Shown: positions 14,237-26,719, counted from the first letter of the stretch. The stretch is DNA of 64,000 bases from Paramecium octaurelia (GCA_905182995.1 CAJJDP010000065.1:124001-188000), one strand, 5' to 3'. The notes: generated by a model not told the origin, from the letters alone. Numbers and translations: made by a program.

Positions 14237-14940
14237 ATGAACTCAAAAATAAATAGAATAATTCATCAACTAATCGAAAACCAAAAGATAATAGTCAGTT
14301 CAACCTTCGTATTATTCTGAGGAAGAATACATTTAGAAAATAAGCACATTTATAAATTGGCACATCCCTAACACACATTTAGATAAATACAAAACAAATT
14401 ATCGACTGAATGGAATGACTTAAACCATAAATAAACTTCTCATTTTATATTTAGAATAGACTAAACTTATTGATTTTTATCTCAATAAGTCCATCATCAC
14501 CTATCTCAAAAATAAAATCTAAAAAAACATAATAATGTAAGCAAAAACAAACTTAAAAATTCAAATTAATCAAAAAGCAACCCGAGCTTCATATACTATT
14601 AAATGTAGATTTTATAAATTCGGTCAAAATATCAGATCACATTAAAATGATTATGATATCAGAATGTAAAATTGAATAAGGGTGTGTTCAGTTGAAATAA
14701 AATGCTGTATCTCACACCTATGGAATAATTAATCAAGAACTATATAATTCAGATATTTTGAAATTATTATTACATTTGATTTTGGATTTTAACCAAAGTA
14801 ATGATGGATAGGAGGATTAAATTCAAATTGTGTAATGGCTGATTATTTTATAAAAATATAGTTAAATAAGCTGCATTCTATTGCAAGAACCTGGTTTTGG
14901 AATATATTTAAAAACATAAGAGTGTGTTTACTTAAAATGA
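14237..14940 (+). CDS. Unknown Lys/Ile-rich protein, tentative model
   Basis: A model with two introns (28 nt near 14312 and 31 nt near 14605) gives 215 codons ending at TGA 14938-14940. The first half is Lys/Asn/Ile-rich. The second half looks more like a folded helical protein (SHTYGIINQELYNSDIL, then VQWLIILQKYSQISCILLQE). No family is recognised. Only the second exon block has strong coding character, so the 5' part may be wrong or the whole may be a decaying gene. It sits head-to-tail behind the ANTH gene with a gap of about 60 bp. Confidence 0.4.
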
Positions 14941-15021
14941 TGAATATGATTAGTAATGTAGTTTATAATAATAAATAAAAATCCATTCATTTAATAAAGT
15001 TATTTCAATTATCACTTTATT

Positions 15022-15606
15022 ATGGAAGCATAAATCGGATTTAAAATAATGCCCTACTAAGCTCAAAATAACTCTTATGACCTTTTTGCTAAGTACTCAT
15101 AAGCTGCTTCAGATTGGAGTGCAATTTACATATAAAAAACACCATAACACGCTTTAACTTATATTTACACAAAATATGAACGATTTAAGGAAGTTTGCTT
15201 AATGAAATTCAGATTTAATTAGAAAATCAAATTCATCCAATTAGATAATGAGATATTTTCTAAGTCCAATCTTTCTTCTGAAAATAAAGCTTAGATTTCT
15301 AAGGCTATGTTATTTAGTAATTATGGGATTTAAATTGAATAAAATTAGCCATTGATGGACACGCTAGGAACATTGAATATTGGTTTGATAATGGAGGATT
15401 CTGAAAAACAGTATGAATACATTGTGCCTCATAATCTAATGCAAGGTGGGGAGTGCTATGAATCAACAATTCCCATCAGATTTCAGAGACATGAAACAAA
15501 AGTATTTAGAACTGTAAAGTTGATTATTAATGATGAATCCAAGGATGTAGATAGTATCTATTAGGATAGAATTCATGAAATCCCTATAAATTTCCATAAT
15601 TTATGA
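15022..15606 (+). CDS. Unknown 194-residue protein
   Basis: A single-exon frame of 195 codons runs from ATG 15022 to TGA 15604-15606. Sequence character is that of a soluble globular protein, for example KYSQAASDWSAIYIQKTPQH, then GTLNIGLIMEDSEKQYEYIV and RFQRHETKVFRTVKLIIND, which could form beta strands. No signal peptide, transmembrane helix or known catalytic motif is seen. Family not recognised. It lies about 50 bp upstream of another small plus-strand gene. Confidence 0.7.
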
Positions 15607-15654
15607 ATTGATTTGTAATCATATTTTCATTTTATTAAATATTTATTATTAAAA

Positions 15655-16139
15655 ATGTTTGAAAGTTTGAAGAATTGGCTATTTCATGATGATTAAGGAG
15701 ACTTCGAACAATTTAAATTAATTTCAAAATAACCCAAGTTAAGATTGCCTCCTAATTTTGCTTAATAAATTCTAGACTTAGAATTAGAATTGGAAAATGA
15801 AAAAGTCAATTAAAAAATGGTTAATGATTTATTAGCTCTATATAAAGTAAATTAAGTTAATTAAGGAAGCTAGGAACAGAATATTATGGTTAGAATGATG
15901 ACAAGAAATATAAGATATTTACTGAAAAAGCAAGTAAGCTTCTAATGAAATCAAATGTGTAAAAAGCATTTGAGCCAAGTTAAAAATAGGAATCAAGAGA
16001 TGCCATATCAACAGCAAGAGAGTTTAATTAAAATAACTCCTTAATGAGGTCAATGATAAACAGAGATTTGCAAAAACAAGAAGAAAACATATTACAAAGA
16101 CGTTAAAATAGACGAGAGATTCTATAATCGAAATAATGA
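15655..16139 (+). CDS. Small charged helical protein, unknown
   Basis: The frame has 143-152 residues depending on whether a 27-nt stopless candidate intron (15847-15873) is removed. A second, 26-nt intron near 15887 is required to keep the frame. The N-terminus MFESLKNWLFHDD is followed by LDLELENEKVNQKMVNDLLA, a short coiled-coil-like stretch, and a basic Arg/Gln-rich end (EENILQRRQNRREILQ). Family not recognised. No membrane helix. Confidence 0.65.
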
Positions 16140-16741
16140 TTATGATGATTTTTTACACTAGTTATATTATTTTATTCTAATTATAGAAATTAGACACGCA
16201 ATTTAATTATAAATTTATATTTGATATTTTCATAAATAATAACTCCTATTGCAGATATTTGCAACTTATATAAGCTATTCTTTATGAGTCATTCTTTTAA
16301 TAACTACTTGATGTTATCATTAAGCAAATGCTTTCGAAGCAATTTGTAATCATTTAAAAAACTTATTTAACAAAAGTCTAATCTTTGAAATAGGTATAGC
16401 TGTATGATAATCATTTAAGTTTAAGACTAGGATCAATATTGAAAATTAAAAAAAAATAAATATAGTAAAAAGTATATTCATCGAGAAATGAAGATATTTT
16501 AGTTTTTATTTAATGATGCATTCATTTTATTATCGAAAAATTTAGTTTCAAAATAAAAATAACATGAGATACCAAAATGTGGATGAAATTCTTGAAATAA
16601 TATTGTGAGATTTTAAATATACCCAAAAAATTAATTCAATTTGAGGTTATTAATAAGTAATAGTACTAATTAATCGATACTATTGTAAGTAGAAAATGTA
16701 ATTAAGAAAAATGATTTAATTTTTATAAACAAAATTTAAAA
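16140..16741. other. AT-rich convergent intergenic region
   Basis: About 600 bp lie between the small plus-strand gene and the 3' end of the VAP-like gene. The DNA is very AT-rich with poly-A runs. A 15-codon frame starts at 16563 but has no support. I see no RNA gene or repeat. Confidence 0.4.
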
Positions 16742-17747
16742 TCAATTCGTTGCTACATAACCAATTAAAAAACAAATTAAGGCTGAAAAAAATATGTGTT
16801 GGACACCTACATAGATTTAACCTTGATTTTAATCAGAATCTTATGACAATAATGATGCCTTTGTTTTTTCAATATTTTATAGTTCTTCAGATTGTTTATT
16901 GAATTCTAGTTACAATTAATGTATTTTAAGATTTAATTTTTAGATTTAAGGGTCTTCTTCAAAATCTTTCTCTTGATAATTATGCACTTTTGGTTGTTGT
17001 GGTTAATAAGGGTAGGATTAGGGCTTTGGGGGAGGATAATCGAATTGAAAAGTATTTTATGAATTGGATGATTGTTTAGATGAAGTCTGTTTAGCCTATT
17101 AAAATGTAGTTGAGGTAAGAAATCTTTATTCTGAAGCAGATACTCGGCTTACACTTTATTGTGGATCAGAGTTTGTATATGAGTTTCTAATTTGTTATTG
17201 TTTGATTTGTTCGCTCTTCTTCAACAAAGTAGTTTATTCGTAAGCAAAATCTTATTGGTTGTATATGCTTTCTTCTATGTTTTTATTTAACGAGATTGAT
17301 TGATTAACAGTATTAGATTATTTTGTTAATTAATTTTAATCGATAGTAATTATTTCTATTTTCATTTTTTCAACAAATGAACTATTGGAATAGGAATCAA
17401 AATAAGAGGCCAGGGATTTAACATCAGTTTTATTGAAATTTTGATCTGATAGATCCACAGTAAGAATTTGTAATTTTGCATTGGCTAAGATTTATAATAA
17501 AGTAAGAATACATTGGAATTTTTAACACTTAACGACAATTTTAAAGTGTTATCCTGTAAAAGATCCTATGTGTGGCATAACTTAGATGTCTTAGGTATTG
17601 TTTGTTCTGATTTTGAAACCGCAACAGCTAAGAATTTAATTGATTTTATTACTTGTTTGGTTTGGTGTTATGAAGTGTGAGTGTCCCTACATATTGGCCA
17701 TCGATTTTGAAACATTCCAATCTTTCTCCTTGGGGAACAGTAATCAT
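16742..17747 (-). CDS. VAP-like MSP-domain membrane protein
   Basis: The protein has 326 residues after one 25-nt intron. The N-terminal 120 residues resemble a major-sperm-protein domain: LHNTKPNNCCGFKIRTNNTQ is the strand that in VAP proteins forms the FFAT-binding face, then VMPHIGSFTG and KFQCILTLLQILANAK. A Gln/Ser/Pro-rich linker and a coiled coil (LKIHQLQLEFNKQSEELQNI) follow. The C-terminus ends in one hydrophobic helix (VGVQHIFFSALICFLIGYVA). This MSP, coiled-coil and tail-anchor order is that of VAP proteins, which sit in the ER membrane and recruit lipid-transfer proteins carrying FFAT motifs. The start is the first ATG. It follows the Kelch gene on the same strand with a 46-bp gap. 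Confidence 0.85.
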
Positions 17748-17793
17748 AAATTAAATTAAAACAAAATATATAATTTCAATTTTGCTTTTAAAA

Positions 17794-19858
17794 TCATTAC
17801 TCAATAATCTTAAAATCACTAGTTGTTCTACGACTATTCCTTCTACTTAGATCATTAAATTAGTTCTTGAGAATTTCTAATTTAGCTTATTCTCTTTTGT
17901 TTTTGTATTCATTAACCAACGATGAATGGTTTTATTGAGGCAGAGGCATAAAACTTTTGAAATTGCTATAACACAATCTTTGGAATTCATTTTCTTAGAT
18001 TTTCTTTTGTTTAAGATCTGGATCTTCAGCTTCATTGTAGTATTCGGTCTTAAAGACTTTGAGAGTGTTGTTATTAACTAATTCATCGCTATGAATAACG
18101 ACATCTCTGTTTTTATTATTTTTATTGTCTTTAATCATTTTGGCCACTTTGTTTTGATCTAATTCCAATAATTGAATATCTGCATTGGCGAAAACATGTT
18201 GAGCATAGCCTCCGAAAATAAGTATTTTAGAATCAATAGAGACACTTGAATGCCTACATTTGCCATGTTTTCTAATAATAATGCAAATGATTACAATTAT
18301 TGGATCTATTGAACTTAAGACCATGAGAATTATTGGATTTGCAATACAAATATATCATTAAGGATATTTCCTTATTTGGAATCATTCCTTCCTCCATAAA
18401 TGATGATCACATTGGTTTATCTAAAGTAATTCATTGAATGAGAATATCGAGCCAATGGTGCTTAACCCTAATTAAATAATGCGAATACTTTTGTTTTCAC
18501 TTTTGTGATTTTGATTGGTTTGAATCCAAACTAAACAATCCTAAGATCATTAACAGCTTCTCCATTTTACAATCTCCCTCCAAATACATAGATGCCTTCA
18601 GTTGTAATGGGCAAGAAAGACTTCCCCTTTTTTTTGACCCACTCATAACTGAAGTAAGGATTCTCCATTTTAACTTCGCTCTTGAACATGGCCAAAGAAG
18701 TGGCATCGGAGACTCCTTCTAATCCACTCGAATTCTCAATCTAAAAGGAAGTCCTTATACATAACCTTTGATAAATTACCATTTACAAGTTTCCAAATTA
18801 AGTCCTGCAACATCTGTTAAGACTTTGCCATATGAATTGATCCCACCATAAACGATAAAGTATTTACCAACTACTTCTGCACAATGGTTGCGTCTCCCTT
18901 CTACTACGTCTCCATAAGGTTTAAGTTGGATCCAAGTTTTGTCACTTGGTGTAAAGATACGAACATCCCCATAGCACTCTCGCATTTTCATAGCGCTATT
19001 GTATTTTTTCTCTCCTCCATAAATTATCAATTGTTGTTTATAAAGAGTGGCTGTATGTCCGAAACGACCCTCCAATGGAACATCCCCAACTCCAGTTCCT
19101 ATGTCCTTCCATACCCATGATTGTGTGTTCAGAGTTACAAAAGTTTTGAATAAATCGTTTCCTATTCCACCATACATTATGCATTTATTCAAATTTTGAA
19201 TGTAAGTTACTGTACATCCTTCACGAATTGGTGGTTTCCAATCTGATATTGAGATATGAAACCAAAAAAACTTTAGATTTGTAGTTATCACTTCTTGTGA
19301 TAAAGAGGGGGAAGAACATTCCTCCTGTTACGGTCCTACGTCATCTGCATCAGTGTGATTTATCTTTAAATGAACTAATTTAATTTTCTATTGGTCTTTC
19401 TATTCCTGCTTTTGTATTATCGAATCGGCTACTTCTTTTACAGTCATGTTCCATTTTTATTCAATTCGATTCTTGAACTTCAAGGCTTGACTATGATTGA
19501 ATTGAAGTCTATTCTTCAATTGCAATGGACTGCTAAGAGTATTGGCTAATTTATCTGCTTGAGTAAGCCAACTTGAATTGGTCCTCATCATCTCATTAAA
19601 TGTTCGAAAACCTGTGTCATCGGATTATGTTTAAAGGAAAATCAATTTGCATTCTCCCTTTGAAATTATATCATCTACTGGAGGCATTTATATTTATTGT
19701 GGCTGTTTAACCATGGACATGGAGGACTCAGTTTTTAAGACTCGAGATTTTTACTGAGCCCGTTGACCCTTCGAGGCAGAAGTATCTCTCCCTTCTTTGA
19801 GTTCTTTTAATTTTAGAGAATATTAAATTATTAGACGCTTCCTTTTCTGGGAATCCAT
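17794..19858 (-). CDS. Kelch-repeat protein
   Basis: There are about 671 residues after two needed introns (26 nt near 18759 and 23 nt near 18280). A third, 21-nt stopless candidate (18468-18488) is optional. The N-terminal 150 residues are basic and helical. Kelch repeats follow, with the GG doublet and downstream W pattern: CIMYGGIGNDLFKTF, LIIYGGEKKYNSAM, YFIVYGGINSYGKV, GIYVFGGRLQNGEA, VIIIYGGRNDSKQG and KILIFGGYAQHVF, six in all. The C-terminal 130 residues are charged and Asn/Lys-rich. A beta-propeller scaffold for protein binding is expected; no BTB or F-box domain is visible. The overlapping plus-strand frame at 18884-19120 is a shadow. Confidence 0.88.
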
Positions 19859-20079
19859 TTTAATATTTACAATAATATTAAATCATTTATTGCTTAATGA
19901 TAAACAATATTTCATATTAACTTCTACTCATTCCTTATGCACTATTTTCTAATTTCAGAGCTACTTACTTATCTTATAAATTGAATTACCATATCACAAT
20001 CAATACTCTGATTAAATTAATATTTTATAATGAAAATTGTTTTTCTTATTGATAATAACTAAGGCAGAAGTATCTAAAA

Positions 20080-20681
20080 TCATTAACTTAACCTTAAGTT
20101 CATATGATTGAAAAAAAACACAACTAATGATGAGGATGTTACTGAATGAGACATACTTTTACTTTCATGAAGGTTTCCTCTCACAAGCAAATTAGCAAAT
20201 AATCCGAAATTACGTAGACTGTTTAACAAACTAGAGTTATTTCCAATTTCATGCTCTTTTTTAGAAATCAAAAATGATTGATCAAATAGAAATTCTAATA
20301 CTTTCTGATGGAAATCGTATTTTCAAAATCGCCAATCAAACCATCCTGACTATATTCTCCTCTATTGAATTACACCTCTTATAGTACTTTGCTAACTCAT
20401 CTAAAAAAGCTACATGAAATATTTATAGATTTGTCCATACTTCGAGATAATGAGACTGGCTTAAGAAAAATACTGGAGATCTTATTTCAGCATACCAAAT
20501 ACTATTATACCTCTCTGCATAATTTATTTAATTGAGACGTTCAATTTATAAAATTTAATAAACGACTAAATTTCTTTTTTTAAGATTTCTTTAATGTCTG
20601 GATATTTTTTATTTCAGTCAAGAAATCTCAATTTTAAGTATCTTTGGATTTGAAAAAAGCGAATTCAAGTAGAATCTTCAT
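20080..20681 (-). CDS. Doubtful small gene or gene remnant
   Basis: Between the Kelch and ABC transporter genes the minus strand has stretches with coding character: EILKKEIQSFIKFYKLN, NSIWYAEIRSPVFFLSQSH, then DQSFLISKKEHEIGNN, ending at TGA 20080-20082. At least one clean 26-nt intron (near 20517) links two of these in frame. The remaining junctions need either a 46-nt intron or an unclear splice, and the 5' end (ATG near 20679-20681) is uncertain. It may be a real short gene with an unusual intron or a decaying copy. No family is recognised. The model has not been verified as one continuous frame. Confidence 0.33.
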
Positions 20682-21049
20682 TCTTTACGTTTGATTAAGT
20701 CATGATCTTAATACAATCATTTCCTCGAAATTTCAAAAAAGGTAGGTGTATAAAAAAACAGCATCAATGTAAATGAATCCAAATTATAAATTAGTTTAAT
20801 TTTTGCGATTGTTCATGCATGTTGAGATCATTGAAATTGATTAACGCAATCTTATCACAAAAATAAGGTAGGAGATATGTTTTATTGTAGTAGTTGATGG
20901 AATAATAAAAATTATTAACAAAATAATAATTAATGCGTCGTTATGTAGTAATAATTATTTGAATGTCGTAAGAATGTCTTTGATAATGGATAAAATAAAT
21001 GAAGATTATCATTTAAATATATTATCTTTTTAAGACAACTTAATAAATA
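20682..21049. other. Upstream region of the ABC transporter gene
   Basis: About 370 bp of AT-rich DNA lie before the ABC transporter start. No coding-like frame or repeat was recognised. It probably carries the promoter of the transporter. Confidence 0.35.
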
Positions 21050-24000
21050 ATGAATACCCAAGTGAATGAAAACGACCCTCTAAAATCAGAAATCAAGAAG
21101 CAGGATGACCCAGATGTGCCCTACCTACAATTATATAGGTTTGCTTCGAAATATGAGTATGGTCTAATGTTACTCAGTATGATCGGAGCACTTGGAAATG
21201 GATTATCTATGCCAATCTATTCGATTATTTTCGGTGACCTCACTGATTCCTATGCTTACGATGATGACAATATCAAAATAAGGAAGGCGGGATTCAACAC
21301 ATTGTAAATATTTATTGATGACTTTAGATATATGGCAATCTTGGGAATTAGTACTTTATTAGTGACTTTGCTGATGTATGCGACATTCTCCATCAGTACT
21401 GAGAATCAAACCAAAAAATTGAGGAGACGCTACCTCGAGTGTCTTTTAAAAAAGTAGGTTATGTGGTATGATTAAGTGAATACAAATGCTTTAAACCAAA
21501 AAATTAACAATGAAATATCTTCAATATCAGATGCAATAGGAGAGAAGACAATGACATTTACATTTTCGTTTTGTGCCTTTATAAGCGGTTTCATAGTGGG
21601 ATATATAAAGTAGAAATTGTATTTAAATTTAGGGGTTGGAAATTAGCCTTAGTAATCACTTCAGCTCTACCACTGCTGGCTGTTACAATAGCATTTATTG
21701 GATTTTCAGCATCTTGGAGGGAGTAATTCACAATTAAGTCAGACATTGAGTCTTCAGCTGTAGTCGAAGAATCACTGAGTTAGATCAAAACCGTGAAGAT
21801 GCTTGATGGAGAGGAATTTGAATTCCAAAGGTTTAAGAAAATCATACAGCACTCATCCAAATCAATTATTAAATACGGATTATTTTATGGATTATCATTT
21901 GGATCCATGTAGGGATTTCAACAATGGACTTATGCATTGGGAATATTTTACAGTGGCCAATTAGTTTCAAATTAAGTATTAAATGAAAATTACAAAAGGT
22001 CGACCCCGATTATACAGGTCCAGTATATACATCTGGTAGTATTTGCACTGTGTTTTTTGCCATTCTGATGGGAAGCTTTTCCTTAGGATAGATCGGTCCT
22101 TGTCTATAGAGTTTTGCCAAGGGGAAATTGGCTGCAAAAGAAGTCTTTAAAATACTAGATGAGAAACAAATTGTAGAAGAAAATAATGATTTCCTAAAAT
22201 GTGATGATTTCAGTGGTGACATTTTCTTTAAGGACATCTCCTTCTCTTATCCTACAAAACGAGAAATTTAAGTGTTAAAGAATGTCTCCTTCACAATTCC
22301 TTAAAGTAAGAAGGTTGCATTCGTGGGATAGAGTGGGTCTGGAAAATCTACAATAGCTTAATTATTGCTTAAGTTTTACGAAGTTGATAGTGGAGTAATT
22401 TTAGTAGGCAAAAATGGAGTACCCTTGAATTGCATTGGAAAGGAGTAGTTTAGAAAGAAAATTGCTATTGTTTCTTAAGAACCTGCTCTATTTAATACCA
22501 CAATCAGAGAAAATTTGAAATTGGGGAATCAGAGTAGCAGTGATGAAGAATTAAAAGAAATGTTAGTGTCTATGAATGCATCAGAATTAATTGATCATTT
22601 AGATACTAATGTGGGAATAAACGGGAATTAGTTTAGTGGTGGTTAAAAATAGAGAATAGCATTGGCTAGAGCATTGTTATAAAAACCAGATATTTTAATT
22701 TTGGATGAAGCTACCAGTGCTCTTGATAGAACAAACGAATAATAAATAACTAAAATAATAGATGAACGATACTCAAATATAACTAGAATTGTTATTGCAC
22801 ATCGTTTAACTACTATTTAAGATAGTGATGTCATTTTTGTGTTTTAGCAAGGGTCGATTATAGGACAAGGTTCACATACTGAATTACTGCAAAATTGTGA
22901 ATAATATGCTTATTTAATCTCAAAACAGCAGACAAAGGAGGAAGCTATTATGCTACCTACGTAAATCAGCATAGAAGTTGAATTAAGTAGAAAGAGAACA
23001 GATAGATCGCCTAAAAAGACATAGATTTATGATGTGAATCAATCTGAAAAATCAAGAATTAGATTGATTGATACAGAAAATGAAATAGCTAAGATGTCAA
23101 TTCCTAGAGAAGAAGCTCAATCAAAATAAGATACAGTTGAAGTAAGCAATGAAAAATCTTTTATGCACTCTTTGAAGGGTCTCATATTCCTTAACTACAA
23201 GGAAATTCATTATTTAATCATTGGTTGCTTAACAGCATTTGTAAATGGATCTATATATCCATTGTTCTCTCAAGTGATTGCCGAGGTCATTGAAGCACTA
23301 TTAGTTAACAATCCTCGATTCAATATTGAAAATAGCACGCCAGAATAGATTCAAAATAAAGTTGATAATTTGAAAGAATCCATTCTCAAATGTGAAACCA
23401 ATCTATTTATTTTAGGATTTGTTTATTTTATTTCCTCAACCGTAGAATGCTTTTGTTTCAGTGTCTACTCTGAAAGATTGACTATAAGAATGAGATTAGA
23501 AATGTTTAATAAATACTTGCATCTTCCTGTATCATTTTTCGACAATCCCAACAACAATGTAGGATTCTTAACTACTAGAGTCACTACAGATGCAAGAACA
23601 GTCTAATAACTCTTTTAAAATATCATTGGATTTAAATGTCAATATTATTCTGCCATTTTCGTTGGGTTTACTTTGGCATTTATTTCATCTTGGAAACTTA
23701 CCCTATTAGCAATTGGAATAGCTCCTCTTTCCTATTTAGGAAGTGTACTAAGTTCAAAATATGTAGTTGGATCATAACAATCATTTTGCGAATAGGTTTA
23801 TGTTACAAGTAATAGGATCCTAATGGAAACTCTAACTAATATTAGAACTGTTTATTCATTGAGAGCTGAAAATGTGTTGGTTGAACAATATACCAAACTC
23901 TTGGAAGAGCCAAGCTAATAAGCAAAAAGACTTGGTGCTTGGATCGGAGTCAGCTCAGGATATGCATAATTGAAACCCTTTTTTGTTAATGGATACCTCT

Positions 24001-25036
24001 TCCTTATGGGAACTCTACTCTTGTATTATGACGGGTTAGCTGTGCTTGGAATCTATTAGACTATTTTAGCAATTATCTTTGCTGTTGTCGGAGGTGCCAA
24101 GGATATTTATTTCCAGTCTGATAACGCGAAGGCTAAAATGGCTATCAACTATTATTTCAATCTATTAGAAGTTGAAGATGAATTTCAAAGAGAAAGTCGA
24201 CTAAAATCATAAAGACTGAAAGTACCCATTTTGGGCAATATGGAATTCAAGGATGTTACTTTTAGTTATCCCTAAAGACTAAACATTTAAGTACTTAGGA
24301 ACTTAAATCTCAGAATCGATGCATGCACAACTGTTGGTTTTGTAGGCTCTTCAGGATGTGGCAAATCGACTTTGTTTTAGCTGCTATTGAGATTTTATGA
24401 TGTTGATTCTGGAGATATATTATTAGATGGCTAGTCTATTTATAATTTTGATTTAAAATATTTAAGGTAACATTTTGCAATTGTCCAATAAGAGCCACAA
24501 TTATTTAATGAAACAATCTACTACAATATTTAATATAATCTTAAAGGCATTACTTAAGAAGATATTGAGAATGCAGCCAAACTATCCCATGCTTATGACT
24601 TCATTATGCAAGAAGATTTTGGAGGATTTAAAAAGAAGGTAGGCAGCAAAGGTAGTTTGATTTCAGGTGGCTAAAAGCAAAGAATAGCCATTTCAAGAGC
24701 TGTTCTCAGAAATTCAAGTGTGTTTTTGTTTGATGAGGCTACCAGCGCTTTAGATTCAAATGTTGAATCTATAGTTTAGAAACAACTTGAAGAGTACTTG
24801 ATTGGTAAAACATCCATTGTTATAGCCCACAGAATATCAACTATTAAGGTACGTTTTTAATTATATTGTAGAATTGCAAAGTCATTTATGTTTTTGATAA
24901 AGGTTAGGTTATTGAATAAGGAGATTACAATTTTCTAGTAAGTTAAAAGGGTCATTTCTACCATCTCGAATAAGGTCTCCTTAATTAGAACCAAGAAAAT
25001 GAAATGAGTTTCCAATAAGTAGATGTTGATGCATGA
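21050..25036 (+). CDS. ABCB-type full ABC transporter
   Basis: There are 1297 residues after four introns (24, 23, 23 and 23 nt). The order is TMD1-NBD1-linker-TMD2-NBD2, as in P-glycoprotein-type exporters. NBD1 has Walker A GQSGSGKST, signature [15 protein letters not shown] and Walker [18 protein letters not shown]2 has Walker [10 protein letters not shown], signature [15 protein letters not shown], Walker [14 protein letters not shown] and an H-loop IVIAHRIST. The N-terminal 40 residues are soluble and acidic, then hydrophobic helices begin at [15 protein letters not shown]. The linker (about 120 residues) is Lys/Ser-rich and could be phosphorylated. The substrate cannot be told. The second NBD signature starts with I in place of L (ISGGQ), a mild variation. 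Its stop lies 41 bp from that of the convergent coiled-coil gene. Confidence 0.96.
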
Positions 25037-25077
25037 TTGTTTATGACAAATTTTAATTAATTTAATTGATATTATAA

Positions 25078-25949
25078 TCATTTAGTATGATCAATTCCTT
25101 TAAAATACTTGTTTTTTATATAATCCTTAACCTCTTCTAAAACTCCTTCGTTTTCAAAATCGTGAATGGAAAAGTCATATTTATTCTATATTTGCCTTAT
25201 ATTTTTATTGACTATGTCGTCAACAATCATCTTGTCTTCCTCAGGCAGTTATTGTTTATTCCAAATTGCTGGTTTCTCGAATGACGGGGCATTATTTAAA
25301 ACTGATAGCAATTCATGAACCTCTCCCAATTCTAAACAGCATTATAATATTATTCAATACCTTATATCAATTGTCTTCTGTTCTACTCGATAACTGGTTG
25401 TGATTGTAAGAATGTAGCATAAATCTTGTAATATTCCATATGCAATCTCTGAAAACTGTCCACCTACTTTGATCCCTGCAACCTAGTGTTTTGATTGAAT
25501 TATTCGACAAGTTCCTTAATTTCAGTAGTATTTGGTTTTTTATAGATGTTTTTAGCTTATTCAACATATCTCTTGCCATAATTATCAATTCTAGGTTTTC
25601 TAACATCTATTTAATTCAGATCAACTTTAATTTCAGGTTCTTTGACCTACATACATATTGATTATACCTATCCTTCATCAAAAATCTCTTTAATTTGCTA
25701 GAACACAACAGCATTTCTCTCTAATAGCATTGTATTGATTTCCTTCATATCCATAGCCTCTATTATTTTGAATTCAAGTTGCTTCAAGTGTAATTCTTCT
25801 TGCTTTTTTCTAACATCCGACCTCGCTTTTTCCATCTAAGTCTTTTTTTGCCTCTCTTCTTCATTGTTTTCGAAAACTCCAGAGCTTTTAAGAGTCTGAT
25901 TAAAATTTTGTGTTGAATTAGGCCTTTAAGAAGAATTGGGTCTTCTCAT
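25078..25949 (-). CDS. Coiled-coil protein of unknown function
   Basis: There are about 273 residues if both a 29-nt intron and an optional 21-nt stopless intron (25647-25667) are removed. The N-terminal part is charged and helical (EEERQKKTQMEKARSDVRKK, then QEELHLKQLEFKIIEAMDMK). The rest looks like a compact helical protein: QRLHMEYYKIYATFLQSQ and IIKNKYF-like endings. No membrane segment or known motif. The start is the first ATG (MRRPNSSQRPNSTQ), giving a Ser/Arg-rich N-terminus. Family not recognised. Confidence 0.75.
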
Positions 25950-26274
25950 TTCGATTTATTATTATTTCAAACTTTATATAATGTATTCAAAATCTATTGA
26001 CAAAGAAAATGTTCATAAAATATCATAACAATAGCAAATAATCTGAATTGTTGAACTAATCATTTTGTATACTATATTTAAAAGTCAAGATCTTCTATGG
26101 ATACTCAGATATTCTAATTATTAATTCAAATTTAAAAAATGAAGTATAAAAGAATCATCATATATGCTTGATTTTATCAATTTGATATGATCATTGGAAA
26201 CCAAAATTTCAATTCATCATGAAAGATTGTACGTAACTCTTGTTATTTAAATTAATAAATAATTCATATATAAT
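25950..26274. other. Intergenic region
   Basis: These 325 bp of AT-rich DNA lie upstream of the coiled-coil gene and downstream of the IFT43 gene, both on the minus strand. Nothing coding or structured was recognised. It probably holds the promoter of the coiled-coil gene. Confidence 0.4.
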
Positions 26275-26719
26275 TCAAGAATTTATTTTATTGCTGTAGA
26301 GCTTGTTGACTATTTCTTGCATTTCAGTTTTTAATTTTGAAAACTCCCATTATTCATCGATCTCTTATACTTCTTCAACCGGTCTCAATACTTATGTTAA
26401 AATACTAAAATCAATGTCATCAGCCTAATGTTTAATTCTCAAATCAGTACAGGTTGAGGCAACGATGATATTTTTGCTAAATTCTACAACTCGTTAATAT
26501 TCTATAATTTTTATCCTAAAACAACGCCTGCATCTGAAATCTGATTTTAAGGTTTTTTTTCCTCTTCAGCATCAGGAATATACTAGATATCATCTGCTTT
26601 TCCCGCTGTTTCCCAGATGTTCAACTTCTTTTCCACACGACTATATATTTAAGATATATTTACTTGTTTGTATTCAACTTGACAGTGTTTCCTGAAAAAC
26701 CCCAACCTTATTTAGCCAT
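26275..26719 (-). CDS. IFT43: IFT43, intraflagellar transport complex A subunit
   Basis: This small protein has 131 residues after two introns (23 and 26 nt); length minus introns is exactly 132 codons. The N-terminal half contains KKLNIWETAGKADDIQYIPD, an acidic EEEKK run and an Asn/Gln-rich segment. The conserved C-terminal block DIDFSILTQVLRPVEEVQEI, followed by DEQWEFSKLKTEM, fits the IFT43 signature (IDLxxLTxxLxPxxEVxExDxxWxxxxLxxE). IFT43 is a small disordered subunit that binds IFT121 in the IFT-A complex for retrograde ciliary transport. The match rests on one short block, so a profile search is the decisive test. It follows the large TPR gene on the same strand after 86 bp. Confidence 0.82.
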
